Shown piece by piece: positions 25,760-35,682 of a stretch of 64,000 bases of DNA (position 1 is its first letter; each line of letters starts with the position of its first letter). Location: the NCBI RefSeq assembly GCF_900143065.1, contig NZ_FRCX01000012.1, positions 118,992 through 182,991 of the forward strand. Direction: 5' to 3'. The notes under the pieces were generated by a model, which was not told the DNA's origin, searched no databases, and saw only the letters and a program-made list of their open reading frames with translations. This DNA is from Duganella sacchari (lineage in GTDB: Bacteria; Pseudomonadota; Gammaproteobacteria; Burkholderiales; Burkholderiaceae_D). The position numbers were made by a program, and so were the translations under genes.

Positions 25760-26638
25760 TTAGTGTTGGCTGTACAGCGAAGGCTCGCCTTGCGGGCGCG
25801 TCTTGAAGCGTTTGTGGGTCCAGAAGTATTCCGCCGGCGCTTCGCGCACCCGTTCTTCAATGAACTGGTTCATGCGGCGGGTCGCGGCCACCATGTCCTC
25901 ACCCGGGTAATTGTCCCACACTGGATAAAATTTCACACGCCAGCCCTGGTAATCGGGCAGAAAGGTGGCGATCACCGGCATCACCTGCGCGCCGGTGGTG
26001 GCGGCAATGCGCGCGGTGGCGGTCAGCGTGGCGGCCTGGATGCCGAAGAAGGGCACGAACTCGGCGTCCTTCTCGCCGAAGTCCATGTCCGGCAGCATGA
26101 AGTAGGGCAGCTTGTCGCGCAGCGCGCGCAGGATGGGCTTGATGCCGTCCTGGCGCGTGAACAGCTTGACCGGCTTGAAGCGCGCGCGGCCGGCGCGCAG
26201 CACCTGGTCAAACGCGGCGTTCTTTTGCGTCACATACATCGACGAGGCGCTGGCCTCCATGGCGATCGAGGCGCCCGCCACATCCAGGCAGACGAAGTGC
26301 GGGCATAGCAGGATGGTCGGCTTTTCCGTCATCTGGGCCACCGGGATTTCGCCGGCCGGCTCAATCCGGATCAGCTTTTTCAGGCGCGACTCCGGCGCCC
26401 ACCACAGGATGGCGCGCTCCCACACGCTGCGCGAATACGCCTGGAAGTGGCGGCGTGCAATGTCCACGCGCTCGGCTTCAGTCAGCTCCGGCATGCACAG
26501 GCGCAGATTGGTCAGCGCGATATGGCGGCGCGAGCGCAGCAGCACAAACAGCAGGCTGCCGATGGCGTCGCCAAAGCGGCCCAGCACCGGCAGCGGCAGC
26601 CAGTGCAGCAGCCACATTATTCCTAACATCAATTTCAT
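25760..26638 (-). CDS. Lipid A biosynthesis-type acyltransferase, HX4D form
   Basis: The 292-residue protein belongs to the LpxL/HtrB lysophospholipid acyltransferase family, which transfers secondary acyl chains to Kdo2-lipid A on the inner leaflet. It has an N-terminal membrane anchor (MLGIMWLLHWLPLPVLGRF) and the catalytic HX4D motif as HFVCLD near residue 113. A DMDFG element follows near 181, and the family C-terminus is WTHKRFKTRP. It overlaps the next upstream gene, another acyltransferase, by 4 bases. Which acyl position it serves cannot be read from sequence. Confidence 0.92.
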   Translation of the reverse strand: MKLMLGIMWLLHWLPLPVLGRFGDAIGSLLFVLLRSRRHIALTNLRLCMPELTEAERVDIARRHFQAYSRSVWERAILWWAPESRLKKLIRIEPAGEIPVAQMTEKPTILLCPHFVCLDVAGASIAMEASASSMYVTQKNAAFDQVLRAGRARFKPVKLFTRQDGIKPILRALRDKLPYFMLPDMDFGEKDAEFVPFFGIQAATLTATARIAATTGAQVMPVIATFLPDYQGWRVKFYPVWDNYPGEDMVAATRRMNQFIEERVREAPAEYFWTHKRFKTRPQGEPSLYSQH

Positions 26639-27486
26639 ACTTGTTCTCCCGCCGATGGTGCGTCAATTCCATGCGGCACCTTGTAGCGGTTGTAACTCCA
26701 ATAATATTGCGACGGCTCGCGCACGATCAGGCGTTCCATGGCGGTGTTAATCGCCTGGGCCTGGTCGGCGCTATCGCCTTCCAGCGTGCCGTCAAAGGGC
26801 ACGAAGCGTATCACATAGCCTTTGCCGCCGGGCAGACGCTGCGCGTACGTGACGATGATGGTGGCGTCGCCAAGCAGGGCCAGCTTGGCCGGCAAGGTCA
26901 TGGTGTAGGCGTCGCGGCCGAAGAAAGTGGCCCACACGCCTTCGCCTTCCTGCGGCACCTGGTCGGGCAGCACGCCGACTGGCTTGCCTTTCTTGAGGCA
27001 CTTGGCCAGCATGCGCACGCCGGACATATTGGCTGGCGCCAGCAGCAGGTTGTTGCGCGCGCGGGCGCCTTCGATGAGCGGCTTGAGTGCGGCTTTTTTA
27101 GGCGGACGGTACATCACCATGAGCTCGGTACGCAGGGCGATTTCCTGGGCGACGATTTCAAAACAGCCCAGGTGCGGCGTCATGAAGACGATGCCGCGGC
27201 CGGCGTCCAGCGCGGCCTGCACCAGTTCCCAGTTCTCCAGCGTGGCATGACGCGACACGCGCGCCGGGTCGGCGCACCAGATGAAGGGCAGCTCGATGAT
27301 GCTCTTGCCTGCCTCCGCCACGGCGGCGCGCAGATGCTGGCTGACGCCGGCCTGGCGCATATTGTCGCGCATGCGGCGGCGGTAGGACGGCGACGTCCAG
27401 TACACCACCCAGCCCAGTGCTGCACCGATGGCATGCAAAAATGGCAATGGGAAGATGGAGAGAAAACGGAAGATGGGAACCAGCAT
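26635..27486 (-). CDS. Lipid A biosynthesis-type acyltransferase, HX4E form
   Basis: The 283-residue protein is a paralogue of the gene just downstream. It has an N-terminal anchor (IFRFLSIFPLPFLHAIGAALG), the catalytic motif HLGCFE near residue 104 (Glu instead of Asp), the DQVPQEGEG segment near 175 and the terminal YYWSYNRYK. It is the first gene of the acyltransferase-dapF unit and is divergent from metK across a 176-bp gap. The pair probably adds the two secondary acyl chains of lipid A. Confidence 0.92.
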   Translation of the reverse strand: MLVPIFRFLSIFPLPFLHAIGAALGWVVYWTSPSYRRRMRDNMRQAGVSQHLRAAVAEAGKSIIELPFIWCADPARVSRHATLENWELVQAALDAGRGIVFMTPHLGCFEIVAQEIALRTELMVMYRPPKKAALKPLIEGARARNNLLLAPANMSGVRMLAKCLKKGKPVGVLPDQVPQEGEGVWATFFGRDAYTMTLPAKLALLGDATIIVTYAQRLPGGKGYVIRFVPFDGTLEGDSADQAQAINTAMERLIVREPSQYYWSYNRYKVPHGIDAPSAGEQV

Positions 27487-27571
27487 GTCGTTTTTGTGCC
27501 TGTGTCAGAAGCAAGTTTTTTCAAAAAAGCGTAAAATACCATGAGAGTAGTAGCCGCTGAGTTAATGACAA

Positions 27572-27663
27572 CTTGCGAAGCGGGATATAAATATCGCTAA
27601 AGCGTCGCAAGCCATCGTGGTAAGCGACAATTCCGTTTACACCCCTATAGCAGGAGCTTGCGA
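27572..27663 (+). promoter_or_regulatory. metK leader with two mutually exclusive pairings
   Basis: Within the 176-bp gap, CTTGCGA (27572-27578) can pair with TCGCAAG (27605-27611). The resulting hairpin has an inner AGCG/CGCT stem and an ATAT/ATAT tip. The same 3' arm, TCGCAAGC (27605-27612), can instead pair over 8 bp with GCTTGCGA (27656-27663). That segment follows the AGGAG ribosome-binding site and includes the A of the metK ATG. GTCGC at 27604-27608 could also pair with GCGAC at 27624-27628. This looks like a translational switch. I do not recognise it as a known SAM riboswitch class. A TATAAA at 27586 could instead be a -10 box, in which case the first arm would not be transcribed. 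Confidence 0.45.
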
Positions 27664-28829
27664 TGTCAAATGATTATCTTTTCACCTCTGAATCCGTCTC
27701 GGAAGGTCACCCAGACAAGGTCGCTGACCAGATTTCCGATGCCATTCTCGACGCGATTCTGGCCCAGGACCCGAAAGCCCGTGTTGCCGCTGAAACGCTG
27801 TGCAATACCGGCCTGGTCGTGCTGGCAGGTGAAATCACCACCCACGCCAACGTTGATTATATTCAAGTAGCGCGTGAAACCATCAAGCGCATCGGCTACG
27901 ACAACACCGAATACGGCATCGACTACAAGGGTTGTGCCGTGCTGGTCGCCTACGACAAGCAATCGCCGGACATTGCCCAGGGCGTGGACGAAGGCGCAGG
28001 CCTGGATCTGGACCAGGGCGCGGGCGACCAGGGCCTGATGTTTGGCTACGCCTGCGATGAAACCGCTGAACTGATGCCGGCCGCGATCCACTATGCCCAC
28101 CGTCTGGTGGAGCGCCAGTCGCAGCTGCGCAAGGACGGCCGCCTGCCATGGCTGCGTCCAGATGCCAAATCGCAAGTCACGCTGCGCTACGTCAACGGCC
28201 GTCCGGTTGCCGTGGACACCGTGGTGCTGTCGACCCAGCACGCGCCAGAGATGCAGCACAAGGCGATTGAAGAAGCCGTCATCGAAGAAATCATCAAACC
28301 GGTGCTGCCGAAAGAATGGCTGCAGGGCACCAAGTACCTGGTCAACCCGACCGGCCGTTTCGTGATTGGCGGCCCGCAAGGCGACTGCGGTCTGACCGGC
28401 CGCAAGATCATCGTTGACACCTACGGCGGCGCTTCGCCACACGGTGGCGGCGCGTTCTCGGGCAAGGACCCGTCCAAGGTCGACCGTTCGGCTGCCTACG
28501 CCGCGCGCTATGTCGCCAAGAACGTGGTGGCCGCCGGCCTGGCGCGCCAGTGCCAGGTGCAGGTGTCGTACGCGATTGGCGTGGCCCGTCCGATCAACAT
28601 TACCGTGTACACCGAAGGCACCGGCGTGATCTCGGACGAGAAAATCGCCGAACTGGTGCAAGAGCACTTCGACCTGCGCCCGAAAGGCATCGTGCAGATG
28701 CTGGACCTGCTGCGTCCGATCTACGCCAAGACCGCCGCCTACGGCCACTTCGGCCGCGAAGAGCCGGAGTTCTCGTGGGAGCGCACCGACAAGGCCGCCA
28801 TCCTGCGCGCCGCGGCCGGCCTCAAGTAA
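27663..28829 (+). CDS. metK: S-adenosylmethionine synthetase
   Basis: MetK makes S-adenosylmethionine from methionine and ATP in the cytosol. The 388-residue protein has the N-terminal FTSESVSEGHPDK motif with the ATP-binding His, GDQGLMFGYAC near residue 120, the signature GGAFSGKDPSKVDRSAAYAA near 260, and the expected C-terminus. The start has an AGGAG ribosome-binding site 6 bp upstream. It opens a methyl-cycle cluster with ahcY and metF. A palindrome at 28857-28878 probably ends its transcript. Confidence 0.99.
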   Translation: MSNDYLFTSESVSEGHPDKVADQISDAILDAILAQDPKARVAAETLCNTGLVVLAGEITTHANVDYIQVARETIKRIGYDNTEYGIDYKGCAVLVAYDKQSPDIAQGVDEGAGLDLDQGAGDQGLMFGYACDETAELMPAAIHYAHRLVERQSQLRKDGRLPWLRPDAKSQVTLRYVNGRPVAVDTVVLSTQHAPEMQHKAIEEAVIEEIIKPVLPKEWLQGTKYLVNPTGRFVIGGPQGDCGLTGRKIIVDTYGGASPHGGGAFSGKDPSKVDRSAAYAARYVAKNVVAAGLARQCQVQVSYAIGVARPINITVYTEGTGVISDEKIAELVQEHFDLRPKGIVQMLDLLRPIYAKTAAYGHFGREEPEFSWERTDKAAILRAAAGLK

Positions 28830-28856
28830 TCAAGCTCAGCCTTAGCTGAAAACACC

Positions 28857-28878
28857 AACGCCCCGGATCCGGGGCGTT
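28857..28878. terminator. Palindromic hairpin after metK
   Basis: A fully self-complementary 22-mer lies 27 bp after the metK stop. As an RNA it folds into a GC-rich stem of about 9 bp with a 4-nt loop. Only a short GTTGTG follows, so termination may need Rho. It separates metK from the convergent 24-codon ORF and SLATT-like gene. Confidence 0.6.
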
Positions 28879-28893
28879 GTGCTATCTGGCGTG

Positions 28894-28968
28894 CTACGTT
28901 GGCCGCTTGGGCGGCGGCGGGATCGGGTTGGGCGGTTCGTAGCGCCTGGGGTCGTCTTTATGCATCAT
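28894..28968 (-). CDS. Possible 24-residue proline-rich peptide
   Basis: The frame encodes 24 residues with a charged N-terminus (MMHKDDPRRYEPPNP) and a C-terminus of prolines and basic residues (PPPPKRPT). It starts 11 bp after the SLATT-like gene on the same strand. Its AAGGACGCAGG ribosome-binding site lies directly after that gene's stop, so coupled translation is plausible. It is too short for codon statistics and may not be real. Confidence 0.35.
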   Translation of the reverse strand: MMHKDDPRRYEPPNPIPPPPKRPT

Positions 28969-28978
28969 CCTGCGTCCT

Positions 28979-29491
28979 TTATTGATAGCCGATGGCGCGA
29001 TTCACCGCTTCCTGCGTGCTGATGCGTAGCGCCTGCGTGAGCAGCAGATCATGCGGAAACTGGCTGACCTCCACGCGGTAGGCGCTCCTGAAGCCCAGCA
29101 GTTTCTTCTCGAAATCCGCGACCGGAAAATCCGCATTGATTTTCATGCGGACGATGAGCGAGCCTATATCTATCACCATCGCGCTCAGTGCGGTGGCCAA
29201 GCCCGTATGGGTCTTGAGTTTGTCGGCGACCGCCAGCTGTTTGGAAATGATGGCCAGCAGCGTACTGGCTGACGTGAACCTCGGCCATAAAAAAGTATAG
29301 TCGCTATTTTTCCAGAATACGAGGCCGGCGAGCGCCGCGCCGCCGGACGCGATTGCGACGGCAATCTTGGTTACGCTGTCCAGCCAGACCCAGCGTGCCA
29401 GCAGCGCGGTTTCCAGCTCGGCGGCATAGCTGGCGCGGTACAGCAGGTCATGGGTTTCGTTCCAGATGGCGTCGCGCGGATCGATGGTCAT
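28979..29491 (-). CDS. Two-TM hypothetical protein, SLATT-like
   Basis: I chose the ATG at 29491 (MTIDPRDAIWNETHDLLYRAS). The longer frame to 29668 runs through the SAH riboswitch on the other strand. The 170-residue protein has a helical N-terminus, a hydrophobic segment at about 45-65 (ITKIAVAIASGGAALAGLVFW-like), a second at about 72-90, a Lys/Thr-rich helix (LAVADKLKTHTG) and a helical tail. This layout resembles SLATT-domain proteins, two-TM effectors often found with nucleotide-sensor defence genes. No such partner is next to it, and the match is by eye only. It sits between metK and ahcY but points the other way. Confidence 0.5.
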   Translation of the reverse strand: MTIDPRDAIWNETHDLLYRASYAAELETALLARWVWLDSVTKIAVAIASGGAALAGLVFWKNSDYTFLWPRFTSASTLLAIISKQLAVADKLKTHTGLATALSAMVIDIGSLIVRMKINADFPVADFEKKLLGFRSAYRVEVSQFPHDLLLTQALRISTQEAVNRAIGYQ

Positions 29492-29604
29492 GGCGGCACT
29501 CGCGGGCAAAAATAAAATAGAGGCCGGCCCTGCCGGCAGCGGTTTGCGCCGCCACAAACGGGCGGATTGTTGTCGCCATCCCGGTTTAACGATGCTAAAA
29601 TGCA

Positions 29605-29672
29605 CGTTCCGAGGAGCGCTGCGACGAACTATGCTTCGCCAGGCTCGGAGATCCCCAACCGCGCTCACGTTA
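29605..29672 (+). promoter_or_regulatory. SAH riboswitch upstream of ahcY
   Basis: The sequence has the conserved core of the S-adenosylhomocysteine riboswitch: CCGAGGAGCGCTGC at 29609-29622, GCCAGGCTCGG at 29638-29648 and GCGCTCACG at 29661-29669. CCGAG pairs with CTCGG to form P1, and GAGCG can pair with CGCTC to form the pseudoknot. SAH binding in this class raises expression of the downstream SAH-recycling gene. It ends 30 bp before the ahcY start, which fits control of ribosome access. Confidence 0.92.
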
Positions 29673-29701
29673 CTTTTTTCAACTCATGAAAGGAGGGCGT
29701 G

Positions 29702-31129
<1,428 letters not shown>

Positions 31130-31133
31130 TCTG

Positions 31134-31162
31134 AAAGCGGGGCCAATGGCCCCGCTTTTTTT
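31134..31162 (+). terminator. Intrinsic terminator after ahcY
   Basis: An 11-bp stem (31134-31144 with 31148-31158) with a 3-nt loop is followed by a run of T to 31162. It lies 4 bp after the ahcY stop and 16 bp before the next gene start, so some readthrough would be needed for co-transcription. Confidence 0.93.
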
Positions 31163-31178
31163 GCAGCGAGAACTTTAC

Positions 31179-31535
31179 ATGCGTTTGGTCCTTACCTGGT
31201 TAATCAATGCAATTGCCTTGCTGGCAGTGCCTTACCTGATGCATTCCGTCGATGTCATAAGCATTAAGGCGGCCCTCGTCGCGGCGCTTGTACTGGGCCT
31301 GGTCAATACGCTGATACGTCCTGTGTTACTGTTGCTGACGCTGCCCGTGACCTTGCTGTCACTGGGCTTGTTCATCTTTATCGTCAACGGCTTCATGTTC
31401 TGGCTGGTGGCGCAGTGGGTGGATGGCTTCCACGTCGACAGCTTCCTGTCGGCCGTCGGTGGCGCACTGTTGTACAGCGTGATTTCCTGGGCTTTGTCTA
31501 CCTTACTTCTGAAGAACCCAGATGGACAATCCTAA
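31179..31535 (+). CDS. Four-TM phage-holin-family protein
   Basis: The ATG at 31179 gives a 118-residue membrane protein (MRLVLTWLINAIALLAVPYL) with four hydrophobic segments at about 3-22, 28-48, 54-78 and 92-112. It contains the conserved VLGLVNTLIRPVLLLLTLPVTLL pattern of the PF04020 family. Despite the family name there is no sign of a prophage here. The gene between ahcY and metF is usual in related bacteria, and its role is unknown. An upstream start at 31146 lies in the ahcY terminator. Its last 14 bases overlap metF. Confidence 0.88.
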   Translation: MRLVLTWLINAIALLAVPYLMHSVDVISIKAALVAALVLGLVNTLIRPVLLLLTLPVTLLSLGLFIFIVNGFMFWLVAQWVDGFHVDSFLSAVGGALLYSVISWALSTLLLKNPDGQS

Positions 31536-32349
31536 TTTCAGTATCGAATTCTTCCCGCCGAAAACGCCGGAAGGCGCGGAAAAGCTGCGCGCTACGCGCA
31601 CCAAGCTGTCCGCATTAAAACCGAAGTATTTTTCCGTGACCTTTGGCGCCGGCGGCACCACGCAGCGCGGCACGCTGGACACCGTGGTGGAAATCCTGGC
31701 CGCTGGTGAAGACGCCGCGCCGCACCTGTCCTGCGTAGGTGGTACGCGCGAGTCGATCCGCGACATCCTGGCCGAGTTCAAATCGCATAACATCAAGCGC
31801 ATCGTTGCGCTGCGCGGCGACCTGCCGAGCGGCTACGGCGCGGCCGGCGAGTTCCGTTATGCGAATGAGCTGGTGGAATTCATCCGCCAGGAGACGGGCG
31901 ATCACTTCCACATCGAAGTGGCGGCCTATCCCGAAGTCCACCCGCAGGCGCGCTCGCCGCAGGACGACCTGCAGGCGTTTGAACGCAAGATCAAGGCGGG
32001 CGCCAACTCGGCGATCACGCAATACTTCTACAACGCGGATGCCTACTTCCAGTTTGTCGAGCAAACCAACAAGCTGGGCATCAACGTGCCTATCGTGCCG
32101 GGCATCATGCCGATCACGAACTACACGCAGCTGATGCGCTTCTCGGATATGTGCGGCGCCGAGATTCCGCGCTGGGTGCGTTTGAAGCTGGCCAGCTTCG
32201 GCGACGACTCGGCCTCGATCAAGGCCTTTGGCCTGGACGTGGTCACGGCATTGTGCGAACGCCTGCTCAAAGGCGGTGCGCCCGGTCTGCACTTCTACAG
32301 CATGAACCAGGCTGCGGCGACCACCGCGCTGTGGCAACGCCTGGTTTAA
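31522..32349 (+). CDS. metF: 5,10-methylenetetrahydrofolate reductase
   Basis: MetF reduces methylene-THF to methyl-THF, the methyl donor for methionine synthesis, using FAD. The 275-residue protein begins with FSIEFFPPKTPEGAEKL. It has the FAD/folate motif FSVTFGAGGTTQRGTLDTV near 38-57, LRGDLPSGYG near 97 and GIMPITNYTQLMRFSDMCG near 195-213. It overlaps the holin-like gene by 14 bases. Its TAA overlaps the convergent cyclo-ligase stop by 4 bases (TTAA). Confidence 0.98.
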   Translation: MDNPNFSIEFFPPKTPEGAEKLRATRTKLSALKPKYFSVTFGAGGTTQRGTLDTVVEILAAGEDAAPHLSCVGGTRESIRDILAEFKSHNIKRIVALRGDLPSGYGAAGEFRYANELVEFIRQETGDHFHIEVAAYPEVHPQARSPQDDLQAFERKIKAGANSAITQYFYNADAYFQFVEQTNKLGINVPIVPGIMPITNYTQLMRFSDMCGAEIPRWVRLKLASFGDDSASIKAFGLDVVTALCERLLKGGAPGLHFYSMNQAAATTALWQRLV

Positions 32350-32933
32350 GCGGATTCGGTCACGATGCGGTCCAGCGCCACATCGTGACCGTCGCTGTCA
32401 AAGCGCACCTGCAGGCACTGATACGCAATCCCCAGCGTCTGCGGGCGCGGATCGTAACGCGCCAGCGTGCGGTCGTAGAATCCTCCTCCATATCCCAGGC
32501 GATACCCTTGCGGGCTGAAACCCAGGCAGGGCACCAGCAGCGCCGGTGGATACGCCGCCTGCAAGCGCAGGTCGGCCGGCACCGCGACTCCCATCGCATC
32601 CCTGACCATGGCCTCGCCGATGCTCCACTCGGCAAACTCCAGCGCCGCATGTTTTTCCACCACCACCGGCAGCATCAGCTTCGCGCCCAGGCGTGACAGC
32701 TCGGCGTAGGCCGCATGCAGATCCGGCTCGTCGCGCAGTGGCCAGTAGACGCCCAGCGCGGACGGTTGCGCGGCCTTCCACCAGGCGATCACCTGCGCGC
32801 CGATTGCATGGTCCCAGACCGCGCGCATGCCGCTGTCGATGGCGCGGCGCGCGGTCAGCAGTTGCTTCCGTAAATCCGCCTTCTGTACTGGTGAGTTGGC
32901 ATCGCTGCGTGGTATTCTTGGAGCGCTGGTCAT
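32346..32933 (-). CDS. fau: 5-formyltetrahydrofolate cyclo-ligase
   Basis: The enzyme turns 5-formyl-THF into 5,10-methenyl-THF with ATP, returning a storage folate to one-carbon metabolism. The 195-residue protein has VQKADLRKQLLTARRA near the N-terminus, YWPLRDEPDL near 64, and the family motif GYRLGYGGGFYDRTLA near residues 144-159. Its position facing metF fits a folate theme. The N-terminal 15 residues may be missing if a later start is used. Confidence 0.93.
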   Translation of the reverse strand: MTSAPRIPRSDANSPVQKADLRKQLLTARRAIDSGMRAVWDHAIGAQVIAWWKAAQPSALGVYWPLRDEPDLHAAYAELSRLGAKLMLPVVVEKHAALEFAEWSIGEAMVRDAMGVAVPADLRLQAAYPPALLVPCLGFSPQGYRLGYGGGFYDRTLARYDPRPQTLGIAYQCLQVRFDSDGHDVALDRIVTESA

Positions 32934-32963
32934 AATTGATTCAAGTCTTAAGAGAGTTGCACA

Positions 32964-34931
32964 TTGATTTCTGCTTCGAAATGGATTGCCGGCGCCCTCG
33001 TCGTTGCCTTAACCTCGTTCGCCCACGCCGACGACACCGATAGCCGCAGGGACGATGATGCCTTCCTGCTGCTGCGCGATGCCGTACGCCAGGACGACGC
33101 TGCCAAAGCGGATTTCTACGCCGCGCGCCTGCCCAACTATTCCATCCCGTCGTATGTCGACTATTATCGGCTGAAATCGCATTTGAAGGATGCCGCGCCG
33201 GAGGAAATCCGCAGCTTCTTCAAACGCTACGAAGGCCAGGCGATTGTCGATCGCCTGCGCAACGACTGGCTGCTGGAGCTGGGCCGCAAACGCGACTGGG
33301 CGACGTTCGACGAGCAGCTGCCGCTGTTCGTGCTCAACGACGATACCCAGGTCAAATGCTATGCGCTGGTTTCGCGCGCCCTCAAGGGCCAGAAAGTCGG
33401 CGATGAAGCACGTGCCTTGCTGACCGCGCCCAACGGCTACGGCCAGCCGTGCGCTGACCTCATCGCCACCTTGTACCAGAACGGCCAGTTCAACACCGAG
33501 GACCTGTACGCGCAATTGCGCCTGTCCGGCGAATACAACGCCACCGGCCAGGCGCGCCGCATCGTTACGCTGCTCGACGGCCCGGAAAAGAAAGCCGTGC
33601 AAGCGGTTGATTTGCCGACGGTGGCGGTAGCCAAGGGCATCGGGAATGGCAAGGTCGAACATCAGATCTACATCGTCGCCATTGGCCGCCTGGCCAAGAC
33701 CAGCGTCAAGCTGGCGGTGCTGGCGCTGAACAAGGCCACGCCGAAGATGACGGCGCAGGAGCAGCAGCAGGCCTGGGCTGCGATCGCGCTGCAATCGTCG
33801 TACACGCTGGCGCCGGAAACCAGCGACTACTGGAAGCGCGCCAACGGTGCACCGCTGTCGATCGACCAGATGCAATGGAAGACCCGCATCGCGCTGCGCA
33901 GCGGCGACTGGCGCCAGGTCGAGAACACTATCCGCGCCATGCCGTCGGCGCTGCGCAATGAACCGACCTGGGTCTACTGGCTGGGCCGCGCCCTGATGGC
34001 GCGCGATGGCGTCAGCAGCCAGCCAGGCGGCGAAGCGCTGCAGCTGTTCCGCAGCATCTCGGAGCAGTCGAATTACTACGGCCAACTGGCGCTCGAAGAA
34101 ACCGGCCGGCTGATTACGATTCCCACGCCGGGCCAGCCGATTTCGCAAGCGGAGATCGCGCCGATGGCGGCCAACCCCAACTTCCAGCGTGCGCTGAAGT
34201 TCTTCGGCATGCGCCTGCGCTTTGAAGGCACGCGTGAATGGAACTGGGGCTTGCGCGGCATGAGCGAGCGCGATCACCTGGCCGCCGCCGAATTCGCGCG
34301 CCAGAACAATATCCTCGACCGCATGGTCAACACCTCGGAGCGTACCCGCATCCAGGTCGATTACACGCAGCGGTTCCCGTCGCCGCACAACGACGTCATG
34401 CATCCGGCCACGCAGACGCTGGGCCTGGACAAGGCCTGGGTGTATGGCCTGATCCGCCAGGAATCGCGCTTCATCATGGATGCGCAGTCGCATGCCGGCG
34501 CGTCGGGCCTGATGCAGGTGATGCCGTCCACCGGGCGCTGGATCGCCAAGAAAATCGGCCTCACCGATTTTGCGCAGGAGATGCTAGGCGATGTGCGCTA
34601 TAACATCATGCTGGGCACGAACTACCTGAACATGGTGCTGGGAAATATGGACGGCTCGCAGGTGCTGGCCACTGCGGCTTACAATGCGGGTCCGGGGCGC
34701 CTGCGCACCTGGCGCTCGACGCTGACCAAACCGATGGACAGCACCGTGTTCATCGAATCGATTCCTTACGTCGAGACGCGCACCTACGTCAAGAACGTCA
34801 TGTCGAATACCGCGTACTATGCGGCACTGTTTGAAGGACGGCCGCAATCGCTGAAGGCACGCCTGGGCATCGTGGCGCCGAAAGGCTATACCGAACAGGA
34901 AGAACAGGAAACCAGCTTCGTGCCCCGCTGA
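32964..34931 (+). CDS. slt: Soluble lytic murein transglycosylase
   Basis: The enzyme cleaves peptidoglycan glycan strands in the periplasm, leaving 1,6-anhydro-muramic acid ends. The TTG at 32964, with AAGAGAG upstream, gives a 655-residue precursor with a signal peptide (residues 1-22, ending FAHA). Next is a long helical superhelix typical of Slt70 (about 25-460). The C-terminal lysozyme-like domain carries ESRFIMDAQSHAGASGLMQV (catalytic Glu near 493) and AYNAGPGRLRTW near 572. No ATG start is available that keeps the signal peptide. Confidence 0.94.
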   Translation: MISASKWIAGALVVALTSFAHADDTDSRRDDDAFLLLRDAVRQDDAAKADFYAARLPNYSIPSYVDYYRLKSHLKDAAPEEIRSFFKRYEGQAIVDRLRNDWLLELGRKRDWATFDEQLPLFVLNDDTQVKCYALVSRALKGQKVGDEARALLTAPNGYGQPCADLIATLYQNGQFNTEDLYAQLRLSGEYNATGQARRIVTLLDGPEKKAVQAVDLPTVAVAKGIGNGKVEHQIYIVAIGRLAKTSVKLAVLALNKATPKMTAQEQQQAWAAIALQSSYTLAPETSDYWKRANGAPLSIDQMQWKTRIALRSGDWRQVENTIRAMPSALRNEPTWVYWLGRALMARDGVSSQPGGEALQLFRSISEQSNYYGQLALEETGRLITIPTPGQPISQAEIAPMAANPNFQRALKFFGMRLRFEGTREWNWGLRGMSERDHLAAAEFARQNNILDRMVNTSERTRIQVDYTQRFPSPHNDVMHPATQTLGLDKAWVYGLIRQESRFIMDAQSHAGASGLMQVMPSTGRWIAKKIGLTDFAQEMLGDVRYNIMLGTNYLNMVLGNMDGSQVLATAAYNAGPGRLRTWRSTLTKPMDSTVFIESIPYVETRTYVKNVMSNTAYYAALFEGRPQSLKARLGIVAPKGYTEQEEQETSFVPR

Positions 34932-34958
34932 TTCCCCACCCTACAGGAACGACTCATC

Positions 34959-35678
34959 ATGCAGACTACCCAACTCGATCCAGGCCTGTCGCAAGCGCTG
35001 GCCGCAGCGCGCTCGCCGGGCCTGACGCTCGTCATCGGCAACAAGAACTACTCGTCGTGGTCCATGCGCCCATGGGTGGCGATGACCGCGTTCGGCATCC
35101 CGTTCCAGGAAGTGCGCGTGCTGCTGGATCAGGACGACACCGCCAACCGCATCTGCAGCTACTCGGCTTCCGGCCGCGTACCGGTGCTGCTGGCCGGCGA
35201 GGAAATGACCATCTGGGACAGCCTGGCGATCTGCGAATATCTGGCCGAGCAGTTCCCCGAGCTGCATCTGTGGCCGCAGGACGTGGCGGCGCGCGCCATG
35301 GCGCGTTCCGTATGCGCCGAAATGCACGCTGGCTTCAGCGATCTGCGCAACTCGATGTCCATGAATATCCGCGGCAGCTATCCGGGCAAGGGCCGCACGC
35401 CGGGCACGCAGGCCGACATTGGCCGCATCAGCGAAATCTGGGAAGAGTGCCTGTCACGCTTTGGCCATCACCAGTTCCTGTTCGGCGACTTCTCGATTGC
35501 CGATGCCTACTTCGCTCCGGTGGTGTGCCGCTTCCGTACCTACGGCGTGACACTGGCGCCAGCGCTGGACGCCTATTGCCAGCGCGTGCTGGCCCATCCC
35601 GCCGTCGCGCGCTGGATCGAGGAAGCCTTGGCCGAAACCGAAGTGGCGCCCAAGCACGACGCTGAAATGCCGGACTGA
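34959..35678 (+). CDS. Glutathione S-transferase family protein
   Basis: The 239-residue cytosolic protein has a thioredoxin-fold N-terminal domain (about 22-105). Its NKNYSSWSMRPWVAM stretch is at the substrate end, SGRVPVLLAGEEMTIWDSLAICEYL carries the cis-Pro and the glutathione-binding Asp-Ser, and a helical C-terminal domain follows. The NYSSWS motif is common in a bacterial GST subgroup with a Ser active site. The substrate is unknown. It lies 27 bp after slt and 4 bp before cca. Confidence 0.9.
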   Translation: MQTTQLDPGLSQALAAARSPGLTLVIGNKNYSSWSMRPWVAMTAFGIPFQEVRVLLDQDDTANRICSYSASGRVPVLLAGEEMTIWDSLAICEYLAEQFPELHLWPQDVAARAMARSVCAEMHAGFSDLRNSMSMNIRGSYPGKGRTPGTQADIGRISEIWEECLSRFGHHQFLFGDFSIADAYFAPVVCRFRTYGVTLAPALDAYCQRVLAHPAVARWIEEALAETEVAPKHDAEMPD

Positions 35679-35682
35679 GACC

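Noticed and set aside
31179..31535. Prophage remnant suggested by the holin-family match
   Set aside because: No other phage gene is nearby and the gene is a normal neighbour of ahcY and metF in related bacteria.
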